Origin: Euprymna scolopes | Lineage: Eukaryota > Mollusca > Cephalopoda > Sepiida > Sepiolidae | Direction: 5' to 3' | Length of the DNA stretch: 25,732 nt | NCBI GenBank assembly: GCA_024364805.1 | Contig: CM044527.1 | Location: 3,032,259 to 3,057,990, forward strand | Shown here: positions 1 through 9,540 of the stretch, piece after piece | Layout: each line of letters opens with the position of its first letter | Position numbering within the stretch: position 1 is the first letter of the stretch | Made by a program: the position numbers and the translations under genes | Notes under the pieces: model-generated | Seen by the model: only the letters and a program-made list of their open reading frames with translations | Database searches by the model: none | What the model was told of the DNA's origin: nothing

Positions 1-23
1 AAAAAAAAAAAAAAAAAAAAAAA
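1..23. repeat. poly-A run at window edge
   Basis: The window opens with 23 consecutive A residues. It could be the tail of an element that lies off the left edge on the plus strand, or simple sequence. Nothing else in the window decides which. Confidence 0.8.
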
Positions 24-833
24 GATACAATTTTTTTTTTAAATTAAGAAAAACAATAGGAAAATATAATTCTCATAGTTAACTACTAACTGCTTTTGTG
101 CTGTGTTTTAAATAAACACCGTTCAGTTCGAAGTTTGAATTCTTTGTTAATCTTAAAGCAAGTGTTTTAAAGAAAAATCATGTTTTTGCAAATTCTTAAT
201 TATTTTCTAATTAATTTTTTAAAATTTTATAAAAATGCTGACTGGTGTAGTCGATGCCAAATGCCAAAACACCTCATTCACCATTGGCAGACTCATTCCT
301 GTATATGCCACGTATATATATCAATAGACAGAAATCAAAGCTTTGACATTGATTTCTATTTTTTAGACGATAACAGAGTGATGCAGTTGAAAACGTCTCA
401 ATATTGTTCAAACATCGGCTTGGTTACGGAGATATGAGATATAATCGAAAAAGTCATAGAGTTATGAATATAATTTAATTAAATAATCTGGTAGCGTTAT
501 CGATAGAATTTTGAATTGAATTTTCATTGAGTTTATAAATAAATCAACAAAACTCATTTAAACTCTGTATCATGATTCCTCCACCATGTTTGCGTAAATA
601 TTGTTATCAGTCTTTTATCAATATTTTCCTTATTCAATTTTTCAGATTGTACTTCATCTTTAAAATGTATAATATTCCTTTGATTACGAAAAATAAAAGA
701 AAGAAAGCTTGAAGGGTGAGTGTTTTAGAAAAATGGGAATTATAGTATTTTTGCACAGCAGAGAGTCTATAACTTGAAAAGGCATCATGAAATGAAGCAT
801 ATATCTTATAATAAATATGAAGGGCCAATGCGT
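24..833. other. AT-rich DNA without a recognisable gene
   Basis: I see no recognisable coding or RNA feature here. An ORF of 85 codons at 180-437 (plus) has no family resemblance and looks like chance. A small hairpin (AGAAATCAA / TTGATTTCT, 10-base spacer) lies around 330-360. The stretch is probably intronic or intergenic filler. Confidence 0.5.
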
Positions 834-1640
834 GTCTTAAAAACTTAATGAATTGAAGGCCAATTTGACACAGCAACAGACCTTCACAAAAATTCAGAAA
901 GGGAATGTCGCCTCCGTTTACTGCCAGCCACGAACAGTCGAATAATTACTATGAATGGGAAAACCAACATAAAACAATGTCTTGCAAAAATGGCAGAAAT
1001 TATGTCCATCGATGAACTGAAAGATGAGAGTTGATTGCAGGATCTAGCTTTTGCTGTGGACATTACTGCACATCTTAATTTAAAATAGCAAGGTAAAAAC
1101 AAGATCACTGCTTTATATGTTGTCAAATGTTTCTTTCTGAAATTGAAATTATGGAAGTCTCAAGGCTCTGGTGAAAATTTGGTCTATTTTGCTACATGAA
1201 AAGAGCTGCAACAGTGCTGATATGAAGTCTGCATTAAGTTTTATCAAGTATGACACTCATCTGGAACCATTATCAAAAGAATTTGAAAAAAGATTTAGTG
1301 ATTTTGCGTTTATGAACACCAATTTGCATTTTTATTTTGCTGTTGAAATCTGCAAATGTAGCTATCAGAGAAATTCAGTTGGATTCCTCACTCAGATCAA
1401 AATATTTGGAAGTGGGAATACCTGATTTCTCTTCATACCTTCCGGAAAGGTTTAAAAACTTTACAAAGTTTACCACAAGGATCATGGCAATGTTTGGCTC
1501 ATGCGAACAGTTATTTTCTTTCATGAAATCAACAAAAACATCTCAAAGAACAAAATTGACTAATCAACATTTCTTATAAAACTCAGCACTACACAGAAAT
1601 TTCAATCACACATACAAGAAATTTATGTATAATGCATTTT
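834..1640 (+). pseudogene. hAT-superfamily transposase remnant (GTF2IRD2/ZBED-like)
   Basis: This is the decayed C-terminal half of a cut-and-paste hAT transposase, of the type domesticated in vertebrate GTF2IRD2 and ZBED5-like proteins. Pieces in several frames resemble the family in the right order. 'QDLAFAVDITAHLNLK' (about 1035-1085) matches the 'LAFLVDITGHLN' block. 'FFLKLKLWKSQ' follows, then 'EFEKRFSDFAF' near 1280-1310. Last comes the hAT dimerisation region at 1337-1579, with 'YLPERFKNFTKF', 'MFGSCEQLFSFMKSTKT' and 'LTNQHFL', matching the family's 'FGS.YVCEQLFS.MK..K...R..LTDEHL'. The reading is interrupted by several stops and frameshifts, so it is a fossil. The N-terminal BED finger and the first catalytic residues are not visible. 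I did not find its terminal inverted repeats. Family assignment is from remembered motif similarity. Confidence 0.75.
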
Positions 1641-2039
1641 TGCTGTTGTATTGAAATAAATGAAGATCATAAAAATTTTTATATTCTTTTGTTGAACTAT
1701 ATGTACCCCATTACTTGAATTTGTCAATATTCTTCTAAATTGAAAAAATAAAAAAAATTAAAAATTTTATTTAATGTGTTCAACTTTTGGGACCGCCATG
1801 ACAATACAAATTGACTCATATGGCCCTGAGGGGACATGAAGTTTGACATGCCCGTTTTAGTATATTACCACTGAGATCTAAGGGGATACTGTTTATTAGG
1901 GGTCAGATTTATAGTAGGCATTCTAAAATGGGAAGTTGTGTAGAAATATGTTGATTTTCAAATTTTGTTGTGTAGTAATGATTGACATTCTTGAATGTAT
2001 CTTCATGAAAGAAAAAATAGGTTTGGGGTAAACTAAGTG
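1641..2039. other. AT-rich spacer, possible 3' part of the hAT element
   Basis: No gene is recognised. The first half is A/T-rich. A more balanced stretch at 1788-1915 (around CATATGGCCCTGAGGGGAC) may belong to the non-coding end of the neighbouring hAT element, but I could not find a matching left end. Confidence 0.35.
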
Positions 2040-2500
2040 AGACTGGAAGTTTTCAGTAGAGTAGAAATCACAACCAACAATCCAATGACTGAAGTCAAGT
2101 TTTCTCAGCCATGTTAAACCCCTAACAAAACCCCAAGAAAAGACTAGACAACAGCTGTCGACCAGTTTGCTAAAGAATGCCCCCCTCTTACTGATATAGG
2201 AATATCCCACCTTCCTGCTCAGATTCAGAAACGCCTTTGCTCCAGTGGAAAACACTTAACCAGCCTAAAGGAGAATGGAGCAATCAAAAGTTATTATGAC
2301 TAGATGAATATATAAAAATAACCCAACCATCTGTGAATGTGGAGAAGCAACATTACTTTGTCTGCCCTCCACTGTTGAACTAGTGCAACTTGAAAGATCT
2401 TGCAGAGTACAACAATAACGTAAAGGACTACATAAAAAAAGTGGGAAACCATTGTATGACAAAATGCTTCACAGACACAAAGAAGAGGAACAAATAAATT
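2040..2500 (+). pseudogene. LINE C-terminal remnant (WKTLN / CECGE type)
   Basis: This is a decayed 3' end of a non-LTR retrotransposon polyprotein. In plus frames one reads 'WKTLNQPKGEW' near 2245, then a shifted 'ICECGE' near 2330, then 'YFVCPPLL', then 'CNLKDLAEYNNNVKDYI' and 'VGNHC' up to about 2460. This order matches the common LINE terminus 'WKTLNRLR..GRC....CxCGEEQT..HLL.CPLL....DL.EYN..AKECV..W'. The Cys-containing segment is the presumed zinc-binding tail after reverse transcriptase. At least one frameshift and an internal stop are present, so it is not functional. The part before 2240 is only weakly interpretable. Confidence 0.6.
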
Positions 2501-2700
2501 AAATATTGTTGACTTTTATTGAAATAATTTTTTATAATCGATAACCTTAGAGTATGGATGATAAAATCGGTTTAATGTGAGTAATATTTTTCTTAAAAAT
2601 CAATCAATATCTACACATTCTTAATCACATAGCTTCCATCCCCCTTTTGTATGAAGGTGTTACTTTGCTATCTATGATTAATTAGATACACCTGCTTTTA
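2501..2700. other. AT-rich spacer
   Basis: No feature is recognised. The stretch lies between two LINE remnants and may be untranslated tail of the first. Confidence 0.4.
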
Positions 2701-2754
2701 GGCTAATGTTGCCATCTTCTCAGGCATGGCACATGACATAAGTGAATGTGAAAC

Positions 2755-2913
2755 ATTATACCAGTTATTATAGGTGCCATAGGGCGTATGAAGGAGAACC
2801 TGAAGTCCTACCTAACTAATACTCCTGGTGAACCAAGTGCAAAAGAGATCCAGACAATTGCACTTAAGCAAACAGCGAGAATACTAAAAAGAGTTCTCAG
2901 TTTGTTTCAATAA
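2755..2913 (+). pseudogene. LINE C-terminal tail (VIIGAIG...ARILKRVL type)
   Basis: An open plus frame from 2761 to the TAA at 2911-2913 reads 'PVIIGAIGRMKENLKSYL', 'TNTPGEPSAKEIQTIALK' and 'QTARILKRVLSLFQ'. This matches the extreme C-terminus of a common animal LINE polyprotein, whose consensus runs 'VIPVIVGATGTI...YLSNIPG....ELQKTAILGTAHILRKVL'. The fragment is 50 codons, uninterrupted, and ends at a natural stop, but there is no readable reverse transcriptase upstream. It is probably a heavily 5'-truncated insertion or a second element beside the remnant at 2.0-2.5 kb. Confidence 0.6.
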
Positions 2914-3180
2914 AAAGCAGGGGAATATTGGCAGCTGGTTTGGCTGCTCCATACCCATCATTAAAATGTTCAAAGAAAGAAAATGAAAAAAAAAAATGTG
3001 AAACAGATATTAGCTTGTATAAGGTACTGTTTTTCCTCTTTCCTATCCAATTCTTCCTCAAATTTTAAATATAAATAGATTTTGTAGCCTGTTAAAAACA
3101 GACACAGACCATTGAAACAGAATTGTTTTTTGCCAAAGTGATGGTTGAATATGGTTAAATTTGTACATTTTTGCATTAAA
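2914..3180. other. AT-rich spacer
   Basis: No gene is recognised. There is an A-rich stretch near 2985-2998 (GAAAAAAAAAATG), possibly the tail of the preceding LINE fragment. Confidence 0.4.
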
Positions 3181-3184
3181 TACT

Positions 3185-3550
3185 AATCATTATTAATCCT
3201 AACTGTGCACCGAATGGATATGATAATACTTAGTTCGCTACACCTTATAATAAAGCTCCATACAAATTTTCAGCCAGCTGAGTAGTTTCCAAGAAAACAT
3301 AAAACAGACAAATAAGCAAATAAATCAAGGGAAAATATAAAGACGAGACTTCTGAGACTGTTAAAAATAAAAGATAATCCGTTGACTTAGGAGTACTTCA
3401 TGCCAAACTTTCAGAGTAAGTGTGGCATTGTGGTAACAAATCCCTAACTATGAATCAAGCTTATAATGTAATAGTTCACTGCACCCTTTAACAAAAGTTC
3501 ATACAAAATTTCAGCCAGATCAGTAAAACGAAAAACGAGAAAGTAAGCTG
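3185..3550 (+). repeat. two diverged copies of a dispersed repeat motif
   Basis: Two related blocks occur here. The first, at about 3225-3320, contains 'GTTCGCTACACCTTATAATA' and then 'CAAATTTTCAGCCAGCTGAG'. The second, at about 3470-3545, contains 'GTTCACTGCACCCTTTAACA' and then 'CAAAATTTCAGCCAGATCAG'. The 'CCATACAAATTTCAGCCAG...CAGTA' string resembles 3' regions of dispersed repeats common in invertebrate genomes. The exact family is unknown to me. Confidence 0.5.
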
Positions 3551-3834
3551 AACAAAGTAGTTTGTAAAGCTAACTTTTTCAAGTTCATGTACTTCAGCAG
3601 TACAAAATAGTAACATAAGCTTAAAAGCAAGTTCGAACATTATTTTTAAGCACTTCCCCATCCCCTTCTCTTTAGCAATAGGTTCAACAATAATAAAATG
3701 AAAGAACAGCCCAGTTAGCAGCTGACCACCTGTTCGGAACAAAAACCGGTAATGAAAGAAAAATTATCTTTGTCCCCCACCCGCATCTGCATTAATTTGA
3801 CCCATGGTGATACCAAGTTTTTTTGTTTTTTTTT

Positions 3835-4195
3835 AAATGCGATAATACAATGGATGTTAAATGAGTGTTAAAGACTGGTTTAGATCTGATGACCTCAGAG
3901 GAAGATTAAATCTGGACAGCATAAGTTGATATATACAGAATAAAAGACTTCAATTAAGTCTCATTAAGTCATATTAAGAGAACAAATGAGAGTTCTTAGG
4001 TTAGACATAAAACAGTTGAGATAGCAGGATCAGTTCACAGAGGAAGGCCAAAGAAAATTTGAAAAGAATAAAAATGAATTTTGAGAAAGAGGGATAAATA
4101 AAAACCTGGCTAAAGATAGGTTAACATGAAAGTCGATTTCTAAAAGCCATCCAACAGATGTCAACATGTAAAACTGACATTAAACTGAAGATTAC
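3835..4195 (+). pseudogene. LINE C-terminal remnant (RGRPKKxW type)
   Basis: Plus-strand pieces read 'DDLRGRLNLDSIS' (about 3880-3920), 'IQNKRLQLSLI' (about 3935-3965), 'VEIAGSVHRGRPKKIWK' (about 4014-4062) and 'NLAKDRLTWKS' (about 4100-4135). These follow the C-terminal consensus of many animal LINE endonuclease/reverse transcriptases: 'LR.RL.I..I...IR..RLRWFGH..R...GKRGRGRPKKTW...V..DL...GL....A.DR..W+'. The RGRPKKxW and DRxxW landmarks are clear. Stops and frameshifts interrupt it, and the reverse transcriptase itself is absent. It belongs to a different LINE lineage from the two remnants to its left, judged by the tail motif. Confidence 0.65.
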
Positions 4196-4838
4196 CAGTT
4201 CAGAATTATGCAAACTACTTTCATAGTTTCTAAACTTCAACTGGACGAACATACACTACTTTATATAATAGATTGGTAAGGTAAGCAGCCTGGATAAGAA
4301 AATGGTTACATATTTTTATGCTATGAAAAACTGATCATTTTACAGTAAGTTTTTATAGTGAAGTCGACCCTACTTGAACGTATAAAATATTTAATTTTTT
4401 TCCTATGGTGTTGACTGGTAATCATACACACAAAAAAATCTCATTTATTTTTCTGTTCATAGTGCAGGGGCAGAGAATAAAATATTTTCTTTTTCTTAGC
4501 ACATGTTAATATTTCTTTCTATTAACTTCCAAAAGATCTTTTTAAAGCAAGTACAATGATTGCAATAATAGGCTGAAAAGTTGCTATGGTCATTTTATTT
4601 TTAATAAATGTATACCTAAAACTGATTGATTTCTCATTAAATGAATAATCAGTTTTAGATATGCAAAATAAAATATAGCAGGTTTCTACAAGTTTAGTAA
4701 ACATTTAGGATTATTTGAGCTACATATCATTTTGATTGATGTTTTCACATTTCAGACGATGTAACTTCCATCTTTAACATGCATCTTTTCAAACATGAGA
4801 ACTTTCAGCAAATCAGAAGAGTATCCGACTGTCAATAA
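4196..4838. other. AT-rich DNA without a recognisable gene
   Basis: No coding or RNA feature is recognised. A local 12-base inverted repeat lies at 4617-4659 (AAAACTGATTGA... / ...TCAGTTTT, imperfect). A minus-strand ORF at 4522-4704 has no family resemblance. Confidence 0.4.
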
Positions 4839-5112
4839 CAAATGGTGTTCGGTCAGGTTCAGTACTTAAAGACTTCCTGTTTTGGGTCACTTACTCTTCT
4901 GGTTTATGAAGTTTTATACTCAATTTTTATTTATTAAATGGTTAAGTGAAGGTAATAAAGACATTCCTCACCATGTTGAGAATGCATGCAGTTTACAGAC
5001 CATGCTGAAATACATTTAGAAAGCCATTCTTAATGTGGAGAAGGAGAGGGGAGTTTTGTTAACTTCTGTACTTTCATCTAACAATTTAGTTATTCTCCAG
5101 TTTCACTTTAAA
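4839..5112. repeat. R1 dispersed palindromic repeat, copy 1
   Basis: This copy shares long stretches with 23370-23760. 'GTGTTCGGTCAGGTTCAGTA' at 4843 parallels 'GTGTTCGGTCAAATTTAGTT' at 23380. A 'TTTTGGGTCACTT' block, 'TTTATTAAATGGTTAAGTGAA' and 'CCATGTTGAGAATG' follow in the same order. The right half (GAAAGCCATTCTTAATGTGG, then a tract ending CTTTCATCTAACAA) is roughly the reverse complement of the left half, so the unit is an imperfect palindrome with a short centre. Non-autonomous fold-back or MITE-like elements have this form. No coding capacity is seen. Confidence 0.65.
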
Positions 5113-5700
5113 TTTTAAAATTATAATTGCACAAACACTTTATTATAATGTACCTGTTTGATTTAAACTGTTCCAAATTTACACAAAGTCGTCCATTTTT
5201 TTCTAAAATAAAAATTTTTTATCAGTAAACGTTTTCTAGTCAGTATTATTACGATGGTTATCTGAGATTTCAGTTATGTTCCTTGCCCACTGACCTTAAT
5301 AAAAAGCCAAAAACGGCTGCCAACAGATTTCAGATTTTTTTAAACAAAAATATTGGATGAATCTGCATAATTTTTGGTGTTCTAATTTTTTTGTATTTTA
5401 AACCCAACACATATACATCAACCTTTTGTGCTATTTTGTTTATTTTCTTTTTACAAGCAGTTTTAGATATTGGAGTGAAACTGGAGAATCACAAAATTAA
5501 TAAATTTGGGTAACTGAAATCTTCAATAGAAATTAATTAATGAATAATTTTTTTTGCTGCTGACTGAGTCAAGTATTCTTTTGATTTGCGAACTGAACTC
5601 TGGATTTGTACAATCAGTTCTAAGTGACAATCATCTAAAAGTTTAACCCTTACTACAGACAATAATAACTAAGAATTTAAAAATACTGAAAACTTATCTG
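5113..5700. other. AT-rich DNA without a recognisable gene
   Basis: Nothing beyond A/T-rich sequence and a few short homopolymers can be supported here. Confidence 0.4.
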
Positions 5701-5701
5701 A

Positions 5702-5904
5702 TTTTGATTGATGGAAAAAGAATAATCTATCCTTGTGGATCAAATAAAAGGCTATATTTGAAATTCTATGTAGATTCCAAAGTTCGAAAAGATGCACCTG
5801 AAAAAGTCAGAGGTTACATAGACTGGATTGTTTTTGGAAACAACCAAGAAGTGAATAGCAGTCCAAATAACACAATTTATCAGTCTTCATCCGAGAAAGA
5901 CTAA
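5702..5904 (+). CDS. unrecognised 66-codon ORF
   Basis: An open plus frame starts at 5704 and ends at TAA 5902-5904. I do not recognise the protein. It is 66 residues, hydrophilic and mixed-charge. It begins 'MIDGKRIIYPCGSNKRLYLK', has a 'KVRKDAPEKVRGYIDWIVFG' segment, and ends in a Ser/Asn-rich tail. The composition is less low-complexity than neighbouring chance ORFs and the codons look protein-like, which is the only reason to list it. The initiating codon sits in a TTGATTG ATGG context, and the frame stays open a few codons further upstream. No splice sites are obvious. It could be an exon fragment of a pseudogene, a piece of a mobile element, or chance. Confidence 0.2.
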
Positions 5905-6185
5905 AAACTTAGAATTATACAAGAATAATTGCTTGAAACTAATTACGTTGTAAAATATTTTAATATTTTGTTTTAAAGTATGTTTAAATAACTTATTTAA
6001 AGAGTTTACTTTTCTTCTGATCTTTTCTCCAATTTTTATATTTTTTATAATATACTTTTATAGTTTTGGAGAGAGCCATCTTGGATCTATGCCAGTATGT
6101 TGGCTAATTTACTAGTTTAGACTTTTTTTTTTGTATTTCATACATAATACTCAATTGACTTTGATACATTCATCATGCCATAATT
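5905..6185. other. AT-rich spacer
   Basis: No feature is recognised between the unknown ORF and the LINE remnants. Confidence 0.4.
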
Positions 6186-6194
6186 TTACACTGT

Positions 6195-6502
6195 ATTATC
6201 CTCTCAATCGCATACAACACCATAGTGCCCATGCTGCAACATAGTTGAAGAAGAAACTATAGATCATACTTTCTTCCAATGCCATGAACTCTGGTGGTTC
6301 GAAAAGTATGTCAGCAAGATGACAGCTCATATTGTTCCTGATTATCTCGTTATTAAACATTCTACATAATAGACAAAGCCGGGCTGTCATGGAACAGAGA
6401 CAGGGAGAGGCAAATGGTGTTTCCCCACAACCCTGGCTTAAATTTTTTGCTGATCATGATCTGATTACTTTCTTCATGCACCAGCTGAAGAAGAGGAAAT
6501 AG
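6195..6502 (+). pseudogene. LINE C-terminal zinc-knuckle remnant
   Basis: From 6226 a plus frame reads 'CPCCNIVEEETIDHTFFQCH', then 'ELWWFEKYVSKMTAH'. The CxxC...EET..H....C spacing is that of the zinc-binding tail found after reverse transcriptase or RNase H in LINEs (zf-RVT-like). After a frame change near 6365, 'QSRAVMEQRQGEANG', 'PWLKFFADHDLITFFMHQLK' and 'KRK' run to a TAG at 6500-6502, which may be the natural C-terminus. The upstream polymerase is absent. The sequence abuts the next LINE fragment, which is of a different type, suggesting insertion or recombination at about 6505-6550. Confidence 0.5.
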
Positions 6503-6549
6503 AAAAGGATTACATCCCAGTTTTTGAAAAAAGGTGAATACAAATAGCA

Positions 6550-7080
6550 AGCTTGTATGTATGTCGAAGGATGGAGTATTGTTGCCACATCTGGGCAGGA
6601 GCTGTTAGAAAGACCGTATCCTGCCTTGACAGAGTTCAAAATAGATTTGTAGTCTAGTAGGGGATGCCCTTTTCTCTTCCCGGCAACCTTTTTCTCACAG
6701 AAGAGATGTTGCGAGCCTGTCTCTGCTTTATCGTTATTTTCATGGAAAGTTCTCATATGAGCTACAATCTTTGGTTCCCCCTCACCAAACATTCACGAGA
6801 AACATTTGTCTAGCCGAAAACACTATCAATAATTTTTTCCACTGTCTGTGCCTAAACCTAAATCTAGATTCCATGAACAAAGCTTCTTTCTTAGAACTGC
6901 ACACCTGTGGAACTCTTCCATTTACTTGCTTTTCAGCTGACTAGAATATGGTCGTTCTTCAGTCCAATGAAAACAAGTTCTTGATGAACCATTCCCCTTA
7001 ACTAATCCAATTTACCAAATTTACACTAATGATTACTATTATACTGTCCTTTTTCACCACTATACGCTCTGTACTAACAA
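6550..7080 (+). pseudogene. 5'-truncated LINE fragment, sister copy of the 9.55-10.94 kb element
   Basis: The fragment matches 10370-10880 closely at the nucleotide level: 'CCACATCTGGGCAGGAGCTG', 'CTGCCTTGACAGAG', 'GGGGATGCCCTTTTCTCTTC' and 'TTCTTAGAACTGCA' occur in both, in the same order. Plus frames encode the region after the reverse-transcriptase thumb: 'CCHIWAGA', 'CLDRVQNRF', then 'HRRDVASLSLLYRYFHGK', 'LQSLVPPHQTFTRN' and a degraded 'FFLRTAHLWNS'. The polymerase core is absent, so this is a dead-on-arrival type truncation with added frameshifts. The 3' end fades near 7080 without a clean poly-A tail. Confidence 0.75.
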
Positions 7081-8368
7081 GAAAGTCTACAGCTTTTGGC
7101 AATTGTTATTAATCTTCTGACGTAATCAATTCCCCTTCGTGGGCAGGCTTGACAAAAAGTACAAAACAACCAAGATACAGAGTTTTATCAAATATAGCCC
7201 AAATCTGGCCTCTGCTATTGATTCACTATTAAAGAAAAACATCTTGATCTCTATGAATTCAAAGTGTTTGCTGTTGAATTTTATATAGTTGAATCTTATA
7301 TGAACAGCCGAAGTTGCAATTCAATGTCTTTTTTGTCCATTTTATTTTCGAGGGGTAATGGGATGATGACCAATGTTTACATTGGTTTTATCTCACAATT
7401 ATTGCTTCCATTATGACCAATTTCCATTTACTACAAGACGACATTACATTTTCCAATGATCTTTTAATCTGCATTTTTAATTATACACCAAGACAATTTA
7501 CTTCTAAACCAAAAGTACACATGATTACATTTTAAAATTTCCAACAAACTTTGAACGATCATAATTCGGGGGCTAATTATGCTACAAATTTAGTATCATT
7601 TGTTTTGTAAATATCTACAAAATTAAATATTTTTAAATATCATAAAATAAAATTTGAATTCAAGATACATTTAATACAAAAAAACATCTAAAATAAACAA
7701 GTTTTACCGGATGTAATTTTTAATTTATTACGATAAGCATTTACTAAAATGCGAGTTCCTTTCTTATAGGTTCCAAAAATGCTGAACCAATCTTTTGCAA
7801 GTTTCACAGAGGTGAAATATGTCTGGAAGTGTTCTTAGATACGTTTTATACAGAAATTTATCCAATAAGTATCGAAATTTGAAAAAAATCAATCTAAAAA
7901 TACTCTTTCTTTCCTATACATAAAAAGAAAATTTTTACATTACACTGGCAAAGGGAAATAATGTTGCCAATTTAGTGGTTTTCCTGCTAGATCTGGAGAT
8001 TGTGTTTGTAATCTAGCAGATAAAATTTTGACCCAGTAGCTACCAGGGTTTTCTAAAAAAAATCTAGAGATATTTGACGCACATACACCTGCAATTTAAG
8101 ATTAAAAAACTAAACATTTTCAGATAGGTAGAAAAGTAGCCTTTATTGCATTTCGTAACAATTGAACATTTGTTCTCTTTTCACCATGTTTTTTTTTCAG
8201 TTAACCATTCTTAAACTCATTATAAATCATTTTTTCCATGTACATTTTATGGGGAGTGGGCGTTTCAGCTTCTATAGATTAAAATACCATCCAAGCACTT
8301 CCCTTAATTTATAAGTATTTATTCACTTAGTAAAAGTGCAGTAAAGTTAACAATCGAAAATTATTAAA
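7081..8368. other. AT-rich DNA without a recognisable gene
   Basis: No gene is recognised. The segment at about 7880-7990 (AAAAAGAAAATTTTTACATT, ACACTGGCAAAGGGAAATAA) weakly resembles 11850-11920 (AAAAAGAATTTTTACAGG, ACACCGGCCAAGTGAAATAA), so an old dispersed repeat may be present in both places. Confidence 0.4.
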
Positions 8369-8420
8369 CAAAAAAAAAAAAAAAAAAAAAAAAAAGCAAA
8401 AACAGCAAAAAAAAAAAAAC
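8369..8420. repeat. poly-A / A-rich simple sequence
   Basis: A run of about 25 A is followed by GCAAAAACAGC and a further A run. This is either a degenerate poly-A tail or simple sequence. There is no recognisable element body immediately upstream. Confidence 0.7.
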
Positions 8421-8479
8421 TTATACCAAATGCAGTAGAATTTATCTACTTACATGTAAACTTTTAACGTGCTAAAACA

Positions 8480-8690
8480 AAGTTTTTTTTCTAATTTCAA
8501 AATATGTTGTTCAAAGTGATTTTTACACACTGAATTAAAAAAACAATTGGTTGTTTATGGCTTAACAGGTGGGGAAGCTTAATTCCTGAAAAGTTGTAAA
8601 CAAATAACTTATTCTACCTCTAAGTTCGAGTTGCACTCTCAAATTTAGAGTTAGTGGTAGTCAGATTTTCTGAAACAATTTTTCAAGAAT
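8480..8690. repeat. dispersed repeat shared with 23100-23270
   Basis: The strings 'TGGCTTAACAG', 'ATTCCTGAAAAGTTGTAAAC', 'AAATAACTTATTCTACCTCT', 'AAGTTCGAG' and 'AGAGTTAGTG' recur in order at 23140-23256 as 'TGCTTAACTG', 'ATTCCTGAAAAATAGTATAA', 'AAATAACTTACTCACCCT', 'AAGTTCGAG' and 'AGGGTTAGTG'. This is therefore a non-coding interspersed repeat, perhaps a further part of the R1 family because it adjoins R1 at the 23-kb site. Confidence 0.6.
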
Positions 8691-9540
8691 GAAGTCCCCC
8701 CCCCCCCGACGGTTAAACAACAAGCAACCAGTTATTTGTTGTAAAGACAACTAAAAGAAATGAAATAAAAAGAATGTAAACAATTTCAGCACATATAAAA
8801 GATACTTGAATTTTTCTGCTTTTGGTATAAGGTATTCGTTGATTTTATATTGTTTACAATTTCTCAACTTAACTATTCTACACTTAAACAAAAAGCCAAC
8901 ATTCATGATTTTACTCATTTTTACTAACTTTTTCAACATTTAATTGTCAGCGTGAATGAACTTTAAGACACAGCATATGTTAACACCTCAAAATTTACTG
9001 CGTTTATTTTTGAACAAACATTAAAAACAGAAACAGTTTTCTACATGTGGAAAAAAATTACTTGCCTTCCTACGATGGCAAAGTTAGATACAAGGTCAGT
9101 TTTTAATGTAGTAAAAACCCTGCTACCCCCAAAAAGAGTTATTCGGGATTGGGGCAACTTTTTTTTAACCCTTAATCTTAAAGGATTTCTCCTTCATAGA
9201 ACAGATACTATACTTTAATGTTAATTTGGAAAAGTAAAAAATACACATAAACCGAAAATAAAAAGATATTGTAGAATTGGCAAATATTTAAATCTTAGTT
9301 TTTTTTGTTTTTTCATTTTTAAAATATTCGGAGCAGACAAAAATATACTCAATTGTGAATGGTGCCCAGGAAAAGTGTTGCTCAATTTAATGTAAAGTAA
9401 CACCCTTATTTCCAAATACTGGTTTAGGATTCAAGACTTAAGCATTTTTTTTTTTTTTACTATGCGAGATAAATTCTGCAGGTTTTATGTTTTAAGGTAA
9501 TTTTGTGTGGTTTTATGACATTGGGAGTCAGACAGACATT
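8691..9540. other. AT-rich DNA with a poly-C run, no gene seen
   Basis: An 11-base run of C lies near 8697-8707, and T-rich runs lie near 9300 and 9446. No coding or RNA feature is recognised. Confidence 0.4.

Noticed and set aside
180-437. 85-codon plus ORF with 'CSRCQMPKHLIHHWQTHSC'
   Set aside because: The Cys/His pattern is suggestive, but no family or splice context supports it and the rest is low-complexity.
6454-6792. 112-codon minus-strand ORF including 'FFKNWDVILFYF', superficially like the expected second OGDH exon start (SWD.FF)
   Set aside because: It is the antisense of two plus-strand LINE fragments, and the resemblance covers only a few residues without an acceptor or further similarity.
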